DNA from: Rhizobium sp. BK602
GTDB lineage: Bacteria > Pseudomonadota > Alphaproteobacteria > Rhizobiales > Rhizobiaceae
Length of the DNA: 64,000 nucleotides
Direction: 5' to 3'
Assembly: GCF_014195095.1 (NCBI RefSeq)
Contig: NZ_JACIBC010000002.1
Coordinates: 868,001 to 932,000 of the forward strand
Shown: positions 57,612 to 64,000 of the stretch, piece after piece
Layout of the letters: each line of letters opens with the position of its first letter
How positions within the stretch are numbered: position 1 is the first letter of the stretch
The notes under the pieces: model-generated
What the model was told of the DNA's origin: nothing
The model's input: the letters and a program-made list of their open reading frames with translations, nothing else
Databases searched by the model: none
Program-made: the position numbers and the translations under genes

Positions 57612-57928
57612 TGCGGCAATGGCTGGTCATCGCTGCCGCGCTTCTTGCCGCTTCGGGCGCCTCCGCCCAGCAGGTCGGCAAGACGCAGACGCTGCCCAGC
57701 ATCTCCGTGCAAGGTTCGAATGCCAAAAGCTCGAGCGTTGCGAAGGGTGACAATGCAAGTTCGCCTGGCACGGAATCGACCATGGCCGATCTCGTGTCAC
57801 GCGGTTATGAAATCAAGGCCGCTGTGCCGAACGGCGGCAAGTTCGTTGTGTTTATGCAGAAAGACCAGTCGGCTTATGCCTGCGAATTTTCGTCGCTGAC
57901 GGATACGCGGTGTGGGTCCATAAACTGA
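57611..57928 (+). CDS. Small secreted protein inside the nuo operon
   Basis: This 105-residue protein has a signal peptide ([20 protein letters not shown], cleavage near residue 19). A Ser/Asn/Gly-rich stretch and a small globular end follow (MADLVSRGYEIKAAVPNGGK, FVVFMQKDQSAYACEF), with two cysteines. It starts on the last base of nuoD (TGATG), so translation is coupled. nuoE follows 15 bp later. It is not a complex I subunit known to me. A periplasmic place is expected. Confidence 0.8.
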   Translation: MRQWLVIAAALLAASGASAQQVGKTQTLPSISVQGSNAKSSSVAKGDNASSPGTESTMADLVSRGYEIKAAVPNGGKFVVFMQKDQSAYACEFSSLTDTRCGSIN

Positions 57929-57943
57929 GATAAGGCGTGAAAG

Positions 57944-59104
57944 ATGTCCGTTCGTCGACTAGCCGAAGATCAATTCCAGCCTGCCGCCTTCGCCTTCAAC
58001 AAGGAGAACGCGATCTGGGCGGAAAAGACGATCAAGAAATACCCGGAAGGCCGCCAGCAATCAGCGATCATTCCGCTGATGATGCGCGCGCAGGAGCAGG
58101 AAGGCTGGGTCACCAAGGCGGCCATCGAGACGATCGCCGACATGCTTGATATGGCCTATATCCGCGCGCTCGAGGTTGCGACCTTCTATACGCAGTTCCA
58201 GCTTAAGCCGGTCGGTACGCGCGCCCATGTGCAGGTTTGCGGCACGACGCCCTGCATGCTGCGCGGCTCCGAAGCGCTGATGAAGGTCTGCAAGAGCAAG
58301 ATCAACAGCCAAGCCTTCGAGCGCAACGCCGACGGCACGCTCTCTTGGGAAGAGGTCGAATGTCAGGGCGCCTGCGTCAACGCACCGATGGTCGTGATCG
58401 GCAAGGATACCTATGAGGATCTGACGCCGGCCCGTCTCGAAGAGATCATCGATGCGTTCGCCGCAGGCAAGGGCCGCGAGGTTCCGACCGGTCCGCAGAT
58501 CGACCGCGTCTTCTCCGCACCGGAAGGCGGGTTGACGTCGCTGACGACCGAGGCGCCAAAGGCGAAGAGTGCAAGCGGCAAGGCTGCGAGCAGCGCCGCT
58601 GCGGCCAAGGCCGATGCAGCCCCGATTCCGCCGTCGGAAGCGGCTCGCGCAAAGAGCACCGACGCCGAAACCAATGCAGCGCTGAAGACGCCGGCAACGG
58701 CACCGGTCGCCGCCGCCAAGAACGTCAAGGCAGCCGAGGCGCAGCCGCTGTCCGGCACAGCCACCGCCGAGCCCGTCAAGGCGCCGGCCAGCAAGGCCGA
58801 CAGCGCCCAGAAGCCGTCGCTGACGGACAAGAACCGCCCCGCCGGCATCGAAAAGCCCGCAACTCCGGATGACCTGAAGCTGATTTCCGGCGTCGGTCCG
58901 AAGATCGAGTCGATCCTCCATGAACTGGGTATCTTCACCTTTGCGCAGGTCGCAGGTTGGAAGAAGGCCGAGCGCGAATGGGTCGATGGCTACTTGAATT
59001 TCAAGGGCCGGATCGAGCGCGACGACTGGATCAAGCAGGCCAAGGCGCTCGCTAAGGGCGGCGAAGCGGAATATATCAAGGTCTTCGGCAAGAAGCCGCG
59101 GTAA
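57944..59104 (+). CDS. nuoE: NADH-quinone oxidoreductase subunit E with extra C-terminal domain
   Basis: This 386-residue protein is more than twice the length of E. coli NuoE (about 166). Residues 1-170 are the thioredoxin-like 2Fe-2S subunit, with cysteines in [11 protein letters not shown] and [13 protein letters not shown] low-complexity Ala/Lys/Pro linker (about 195-300) follows, then a helix-hairpin-helix-like domain with [20 protein letters not shown] and [19 protein letters not shown]. The linker and end domain recur in the protein at 60429. The tail is known in related bacteria, but its role is not. Confidence 0.94.
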   Translation: MSVRRLAEDQFQPAAFAFNKENAIWAEKTIKKYPEGRQQSAIIPLMMRAQEQEGWVTKAAIETIADMLDMAYIRALEVATFYTQFQLKPVGTRAHVQVCGTTPCMLRGSEALMKVCKSKINSQAFERNADGTLSWEEVECQGACVNAPMVVIGKDTYEDLTPARLEEIIDAFAAGKGREVPTGPQIDRVFSAPEGGLTSLTTEAPKAKSASGKAASSAAAAKADAAPIPPSEAARAKSTDAETNAALKTPATAPVAAAKNVKAAEAQPLSGTATAEPVKAPASKADSAQKPSLTDKNRPAGIEKPATPDDLKLISGVGPKIESILHELGIFTFAQVAGWKKAEREWVDGYLNFKGRIERDDWIKQAKALAKGGEAEYIKVFGKKPR

Positions 59105-59114
59105 GAGGTGAAGC

Positions 59115-60419
59115 ATGTTACAGGATCAGGATCGCATCTTTACCAATATCTACGGCCACAAGGACAAGTCCCTGAAGGGCGCGATGTCGCGCGGCCATTG
59201 GGACGGTACCAAGCAGATTCTCGAAAAGGGTCGTGACTGGATCATCAACGAGATGAAGGCGTCAGGCCTTCGTGGTCGCGGCGGCGCCGGCTTCCCGACC
59301 GGTCTCAAGTGGTCCTTCATGCCGAAGGAAAGCGACGGCCGTCCGCATTATCTCGTCGTCAATGCCGACGAGTCCGAGCCGGGCACCTGCAAGGACCGCG
59401 ACATCATGCGCCACGATCCGCATACGCTGATCGAAGGCTGCGTCGTCGCCGGTTTCGCCATGGGCGCCAATACCGCCTATATCTATGTTCGCGGCGAATA
59501 TATGCGCGAGCGCGAAGCCCTGCAGGCGGCGATCGACGAATGTTACGATGCCGGATTGCTCGGTAAAAACAACAAGCTCGGCTGGGACTTTGATATTTAT
59601 GTCCATCATGGCGCCGGCGCTTATATCTGCGGCGAGGAAACCGCGCTGCTCGAAAGCCTGGAAGGCAAGAAGGGCCAGCCGCGCCTGAAGCCGCCGTTCC
59701 CGGCCAATATGGGTCTCTACGGCTGCCCGACGACCGTCAACAATGTCGAATCCATCGCCGTTGCCCCGACGATCCTGCGCCGCGGCGCCGGCTGGTTCTC
59801 TTCCTTCGGCCGTCCGAACAATGTCGGCACGAAGCTGTTCATGCTGTCCGGCCACGTCAATCGTCCGTGCACGGTCGAAGAAACCATGGGCATCACCTTC
59901 CGTGAGCTGGTCGACAGGCATGGTGGCGGCATTCGCGGCGGTTGGGACAATCTGCTGGCCGTCATCCCCGGCGGTGCATCGTGCCCGGTCGTTCCGGCAG
60001 CCGATATCATCGATTGCCCGATGGATTTCGACGGCCTGCGCGAGGTCAAGTCGTCCTTCGGCACGGCGGCGGCCATCGTCATGGACAAGTCGACCGACAT
60101 CATCAAGGCGATCGCCCGCATCTCCGCCTTCTTCAAGCATGAAAGCTGCGGCCAGTGCACGCCGTGCCGCGAAGGCACCGGCTGGATGTGGCGCGTGCTG
60201 GAACGCATGGAGCGCGGCAATGCGCAGAAGCGCGAAATCGACATGCTGTTCCAGGTGACGAAGCAGATCGAAGGCCATACTATCTGTGCGCTCGGCGATG
60301 CCGCCGCATGGCCGGTGCAGGGCCTGATCCGCAATTTCCGTCCGGAAATCGAAAAGCGCATCGACCAGTACACCGCCAACGCCACCAGCCATGGTGCGGT
60401 GCTGGAAGCGGCCGAGTAA
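59115..60419 (+). CDS. nuoF: NADH-quinone oxidoreductase subunit F
   Basis: This 434-residue NADH-oxidising subunit shows the FMN/NADH site [18 protein letters not shown] near 60, [17 protein letters not shown] near 88, [19 protein letters not shown] near 175 and the 4Fe-4S cluster region [16 protein letters not shown] with the later Cys in [13 protein letters not shown]. It is full length. It starts ten bases after nuoE, and the accessory gene follows ten bases later. Confidence 0.97.
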   Translation: MLQDQDRIFTNIYGHKDKSLKGAMSRGHWDGTKQILEKGRDWIINEMKASGLRGRGGAGFPTGLKWSFMPKESDGRPHYLVVNADESEPGTCKDRDIMRHDPHTLIEGCVVAGFAMGANTAYIYVRGEYMREREALQAAIDECYDAGLLGKNNKLGWDFDIYVHHGAGAYICGEETALLESLEGKKGQPRLKPPFPANMGLYGCPTTVNNVESIAVAPTILRRGAGWFSSFGRPNNVGTKLFMLSGHVNRPCTVEETMGITFRELVDRHGGGIRGGWDNLLAVIPGGASCPVVPAADIIDCPMDFDGLREVKSSFGTAAAIVMDKSTDIIKAIARISAFFKHESCGQCTPCREGTGWMWRVLERMERGNAQKREIDMLFQVTKQIEGHTICALGDAAAWPVQGLIRNFRPEIEKRIDQYTANATSHGAVLEAAE

Positions 60420-60428
60420 GGAAGGACG

Positions 60429-61136
60429 ATGGCGAAGACCGCGGATACCAGGCAGGACAGCGGAGCGGCCGATGCATCGGCTGAGCTCGGCCGTATTGCC
60501 GTGGATATGCTGCGGAACGCGCCAGCTCTGCCGATCCATCCGTTGATGGCGCATCCCGCCGCGGCACTTGCCGCGATGACCGCCATCGGCTTCGGCTTCT
60601 CGTCGCAACTGGCAGGCGCCTTCCTGGGCGCGATGCAGGGCGCTGCCGAAACGGCGGGCAAGCTTGCCGTGGCTCTGGATGAAACGAATGCCGTTCCCGC
60701 CGACGAAAAGCCGACGGCGAAGCGGAGCGGGGCAGGGGACGTGCCGCCGGTCAAGGCAGCTCCGGTCGCCAAGCCAGCCGCACCCAAGGTGAAAGCTGTG
60801 AAGACGGCCGCGCCGAAGGCGCCTGTCGTAAAGGTGGCCGCTAGGACCAAAGCCAAGGCTGAAGCTGCAGCGCCGATCGTGGCCGAGCCGGCTGTCAGCC
60901 CGGTCAGTGGCCGCAAGGCCGCGGTGAAGACGGATGACCTGAAGCGGATTTCGGGCATCGGTCCGAAGCTGGAACAGGTTCTCAACGGACGCGGCATTCA
61001 GCGCTATGCCGATATCGCCGTTTGGAGCGACGCGGATATCGAGCGCATCGATGCCGAACTCGGCTTCGACGGCCGTATCCGCCGCGACGACTGGGTAGGG
61101 CAGGCAAGGGCACTTCAGCCGAAGGGCCGGAAATGA
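60429..61136 (+). CDS. NuoE-tail-like accessory protein between nuoF and nuoG
   Basis: This 235-residue protein has a helical N-terminal region (about 1-85; LGRIAVDMLRNAPALPIHPL). An Ala/Lys/Pro-rich linker (90-155) follows. The C-terminal domain has TDDLKRISGIGPKLEQVLNG and GRIRRDDWVGQARALQPKGR, and resembles the end of NuoE line by line. The N-terminal part resembles the short phasin-like helices of some poly-Ala proteins, but I cannot name it. It starts ten bases after nuoF, so it is part of the operon. Function unknown; possibly a complex I assembly or docking factor. Confidence 0.8.
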   Translation: MAKTADTRQDSGAADASAELGRIAVDMLRNAPALPIHPLMAHPAAALAAMTAIGFGFSSQLAGAFLGAMQGAAETAGKLAVALDETNAVPADEKPTAKRSGAGDVPPVKAAPVAKPAAPKVKAVKTAAPKAPVVKVAARTKAKAEAAAPIVAEPAVSPVSGRKAAVKTDDLKRISGIGPKLEQVLNGRGIQRYADIAVWSDADIERIDAELGFDGRIRRDDWVGQARALQPKGRK

Positions 61137-61383
61137 AGGTTTCTCCGGCTGCGTTCCAAGCTGCCGGTGCATGCGAATGAGCGGTGAGCATGGTGCGGGC
61201 TGGGTCCGCAGGCTGCTTCCGGAATTCGGATCTTGTGGGGGCAAGGTCCGGTAAAGGTGATTGTGAGCAAGACCGGTGCCATGTGGCTCGAATGACGTGC
61301 CGATGGCGATACTGGTGTTGCGGTCATGAGAAATTATCTGCGGCCAGGTTCGGCGGCAGAGATGACATAGGACTGAGTGGACG
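61137..61383 (+). other. Gap between the NuoE-tail-like gene and nuoG
   Basis: This 247-bp gap is unusually long for the inside of this operon. I see no convincing gene, terminator or repeat in it. Confidence 0.35.
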
Positions 61384-63465
61384 ATGGCAAAACTGAAGAT
61401 TGACGGAAAAGAGATCGAAGTCCCGGATCACTACACGCTTATCCAGGCGTGCGAGGAAGCCGGTGCCGAAGTCCCGCGCTTCTGCTTCCATGAACGACTG
61501 TCGGTGGCCGGCAATTGCCGCATGTGCCTCGTCGAGGTGAAGGGTGGCCCGCCGAAGCCGCAGGCATCCTGCGCCATGGGCGTGCGCGACATTCGCGGCG
61601 GCCCGAACGGCGAGCTTCCGGAAGTCTTCACCAACACGCCGATGGTCAAGAAGGCCCGCGAAGGCGTCATGGAATTCCTGCTGATCAACCACCCGCTGGA
61701 TTGCCCGATCTGCGACCAGGGTGGCGAATGCGATCTGCAGGACCAGGCCATGGCCTTCGGCATCGACAGCTCACGCTATCAGGAAGACAAGCGCGCCGTC
61801 GAGGACAAGTATATCGGCCCGCTCGTCAAGACCGTGATGAACCGCTGCATTCACTGCACGCGCTGCGTCCGCTTCACGACGGAAGTCGCCGGCATTTCCG
61901 AACTCGGCCTGATCGGCCGCGGCGAAGACGCCGAGATCACCACCTATCTCGAGCGGGCGATGACCTCCGAGCTGCAGGGCAACGTTGTCGACCTTTGCCC
62001 GGTCGGTGCGCTGACCTCGAAGCCCTTCGCCTTCACTGCCCGTCCGTGGGAGCTGAACAAGACCGAATCGATCGACGTCATGGACGCGCTCGGCTCGGCG
62101 ATCCGCGTCGACACGCGTGGCCGCGAAGTCATGCGCGTGCTGCCGCGCGTCAACGAGCAGATCAACGAGGAGTGGATTTCCGACAAGACCCGCTTCATCT
62201 GGGACGGCCTGAAGACGCAGCGTCTCGACAAGCCCTATGTCCGCAAGGACGGCCGCCTGCAGGCATCGACCTGGGGCGACGCCTTCGCCGCCATCAAGTC
62301 CGCGGTATCAGCCACCAGCGGCGACAAGATCGGCGCGATTGCCGGCGATCTTGCGTCCGTCGAGGAAATGTACGCCCTTTCCGAACTGCTGAAATCACTG
62401 GGATCGGAAAATCTCGACTGTCGTCAGGACGGGACGGCGCTTGATCCGTCGCTCGGCCGCGCAAGCTACATCTTCAATCCGAGCATCGAAGGCATCGAAG
62501 CCGCCGACGCGCTGCTGATCGTCGGCGCCAATCCGCGCTTCGAAGCAGCCGTGCTGAACTCGCGCATCCGCAAGCGCTGGCGCCGCGGCAAGTTCCCGAT
62601 CGGCGTGATCGGTGAAGCTGCCGACCTGCGTTATTCCTACGACTATCTCGGCGCCGGTCCGGAAACGCTGGCCGATATCGTCAACGGTTCGCACAAGTTC
62701 GCCGACGTTCTGAAGACCGCGCAGAAGCCGATGATCATCATCGGTCAGGGCGCGCTCATCCGTGAGGACGGCGCCGCCGTACTGGCGAATGCCGCCAAGC
62801 TTGCCGCCGCCGTCGGCGTCGTCAAGGATGGCTGGAACGGCTTTGCCGTGCTCCACACCGCCGCATCCCGCGTCGGCGGCCTCGACCTCGGCTTCGTGCC
62901 GGGCGAAAAGGGCGTCAACGCAGCCCAGATGCTCGCCTCCATGGATGTCCTCTTCCTGCTCGGCGCCGACGAGCTGGACTTCAGCCGCAAGGGCGCGAAG
63001 TTCACCGTCTATATCGGCTCGCATGGCGACGAAGGCGCGCAGAATGCCGACGTCATCCTGCCGGCCGCGACCTACACCGAAAAGTCGGGCACCTGGGTCA
63101 ACACCGAAGGCCGCGTCCAGGTCGGCAACCGCGCCGGCTTCGCGCCGGGCGATGCCCGTGAGGACTGGGCCGTCATCCGCGCCCTTTCCGACGTGCTCGG
63201 CAAGAAGCTTCCCTTTGATTCGCTGAGAGAATTGCGCGTCAAGCTCTATGCTGCCTTCCCGCATTTCGCCGGTATCGACGAGATTGCCGAAGGTGATAGC
63301 GCCCAAATTGCCGCACTTGCGAAAAAAGCCGGCGCGATGGGCAAATCGGCATTTGCGTCGCCGATCAAAGACTTCTATTTGACGAACCCGATAGCGCGCG
63401 CCTCGGCTGTTATGGCTGAGTGCTCGGCATTGGCCCGCAACAATTTCCAGGCTGCGGCAGAGTAA
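61384..63465 (+). CDS. nuoG: NADH-quinone oxidoreductase subunit G
   Basis: This 693-residue protein has an N-terminal ferredoxin-like 2Fe-2S domain (CEEAGAEVPRFCFHERLSVA, GNCRMCLVEV), then the His/Cys cluster region (HPLDCPICDQGGECDLQD) and the CIHCTRCVRF 4Fe-4S motif near 156. A molybdopterin-oxidoreductase-like C-terminal part follows from about 220. All cluster ligands of the standard chain are present. The ATG at 61384 begins MAKLKIDGKEIEVPDHYTLI. Confidence 0.96.
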   Translation: MAKLKIDGKEIEVPDHYTLIQACEEAGAEVPRFCFHERLSVAGNCRMCLVEVKGGPPKPQASCAMGVRDIRGGPNGELPEVFTNTPMVKKAREGVMEFLLINHPLDCPICDQGGECDLQDQAMAFGIDSSRYQEDKRAVEDKYIGPLVKTVMNRCIHCTRCVRFTTEVAGISELGLIGRGEDAEITTYLERAMTSELQGNVVDLCPVGALTSKPFAFTARPWELNKTESIDVMDALGSAIRVDTRGREVMRVLPRVNEQINEEWISDKTRFIWDGLKTQRLDKPYVRKDGRLQASTWGDAFAAIKSAVSATSGDKIGAIAGDLASVEEMYALSELLKSLGSENLDCRQDGTALDPSLGRASYIFNPSIEGIEAADALLIVGANPRFEAAVLNSRIRKRWRRGKFPIGVIGEAADLRYSYDYLGAGPETLADIVNGSHKFADVLKTAQKPMIIIGQGALIREDGAAVLANAAKLAAAVGVVKDGWNGFAVLHTAASRVGGLDLGFVPGEKGVNAAQMLASMDVLFLLGADELDFSRKGAKFTVYIGSHGDEGAQNADVILPAATYTEKSGTWVNTEGRVQVGNRAGFAPGDAREDWAVIRALSDVLGKKLPFDSLRELRVKLYAAFPHFAGIDEIAEGDSAQIAALAKKAGAMGKSAFASPIKDFYLTNPIARASAVMAECSALARNNFQAAAE

Positions 63466-63477
63466 GGGCAGAGGACT

Positions 63478-64000
63478 ATGGATTCATTCGTTTCGACCTA
63501 TCTTTGGCCGGCGCTGATTATCATCGGTCAGTCCCTGCTGCTCCTGGTCTGCCTGCTGATCTTCATCGCCTATATCCTTCTTGCCGACCGCAAGATCTGG
63601 GCGGCGGTTCAGCTTCGCCGCGGCCCGAACGTCGTCGGCCCCTTCGGTCTGTTCCAGTCCTTCGCCGACCTTTTGAAGTTCATGGTCAAGGAGCCGATCA
63701 TTCCGGCCGGCGCCAACAAGGCGGTCTTCCTGCTGGCGCCGCTGGTTTCCGTGGTGCTGGCACTTGCCACCTGGGCCGTCGTGCCGGTGGCGAACGGCTG
63801 GGTCATCGCCAACATCAATGTCGGCATTCTCTACATTCTGGCGATCTCGTCGCTCGAAGTATACGGCATCATCATGGGCGGCTGGGCTTCGAACTCGAAG
63901 TACCCGTTCCTCGGCGCGCTGCGTTCCGCCGCGCAGATGGTGTCCTACGAAGTCTCGATCGGCCTGGTCATCGTCACCGTCCTGCTCTGCGTCGGTTCGC
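63478..64000 (+). CDS. nuoH: NADH-quinone oxidoreductase subunit H, 3' end outside the window
   Basis: The ATG at 63478, 12 bp after nuoG, opens a frame that reaches the window end (174 codons). It begins [20 protein letters not shown], followed by [35 protein letters not shown], with the quinone-site loop and the KEPIIPAGA segment, and then [36 protein letters not shown]. This is the membrane subunit at the base of the quinone channel. Confidence 0.97.
   Translation, partial: MDSFVSTYLWPALIIIGQSLLLLVCLLIFIAYILLADRKIWAAVQLRRGPNVVGPFGLFQSFADLLKFMVKEPIIPAGANKAVFLLAPLVSVVLALATWAVVPVANGWVIANINVGILYILAISSLEVYGIIMGGWASNSKYPFLGALRSAAQMVSYEVSIGLVIVTVLLCVGS

Noticed and set aside
61184..61396. Small plus-strand frame between the NuoE-tail-like gene and nuoG
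   Set aside because: It has no good ribosome site, overlaps nuoG in another frame and shows no protein features.
1..64000. CRISPR array, prophage or transposase
   Set aside because: I saw no regularly spaced repeats, no phage structural genes and no transposase frames; the only mobile-looking item is the IVS-like element at 55940.

Overview
This 64-kb window reads as chromosomal DNA of an alphaproteobacterium in the Rhizobiaceae, most likely Rhizobium or a close relative. The pointers are the rplM-rpsI / speB-argC neighbourhood, clpP-clpX-lon-hupB, a nuo operon whose NuoE carries a long Ala/Pro/Lys-rich tail, and the rkp (K-antigen) genes known from Sinorhizobium and Rhizobium. The DNA is GC-rich throughout. 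There are no rRNA genes and no recognisable transposase or prophage.

Layout. 1-4.8 kb, minus strand: argC (cut by the left edge), speB, a small secreted protein, a CmlA/FloR-like efflux pump, and rpsI/rplM with a clear promoter and leader hairpins. 4.9-9.3 kb: an EamA transporter, a long non-coding stretch bounded by a 13-bp direct repeat, a secreted protein, a CoA-binding protein, metY and a cupin. 9.4-13.5 kb: a pstSCAB phosphate importer with a Pho box but no phoU. 13.5-16.1 kb: cytochrome P450 and a diguanylate cyclase. 16.4-22.1 kb: clpP, clpX, lon and hupB, with heat-shock-like promoter candidates. 22.1-29.4 kb: SDR, aldo/keto reductase, a YhaO/YhaN-like nuclease/ATPase pair and a cupin.

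29.5-53.0 kb is a capsule locus in two divergent blocks. The minus block has a methyltransferase, a protein of unknown function resembling a degenerate sulfotransferase, two KpsE-type exporter proteins, the KpsT ATPase and two glycosyltransferases. The KpsM permease is absent. The plus block has RkpU (a KpsD-like lipoprotein), RkpA (one 2490-residue highly reducing FAS/PKS), RkpG (alpha-oxoamine synthase), RkpH (3-ketosphinganine-reductase-like SDR), RkpI (LTA-synthase-like sulfatase fold) and RkpJ (KpsS-like Kdo transferase). I suggest that RkpA-RkpG-RkpH make a sphingoid-like amino-alcohol lipid by the chemistry used for fumonisin and sphinganine, and that this lipid primes or anchors the capsule.

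53.2-64 kb: a short membrane peptide, tRNA-Val, two tandem tRNA-Asp, then nuoABCDEFG and the start of nuoH. Three extra items sit inside this operon. One is a 458-bp element between nuoC and nuoD, bounded by 29-bp inverted repeats and coding for an rRNA-intervening-sequence-type four-helix-bundle protein. The second is a small secreted protein after nuoD. The third is a protein after nuoF that shares the C-terminal helix-hairpin-helix-like domain of NuoE. The IVS-like element and the lipid module are the two items most worth following up.
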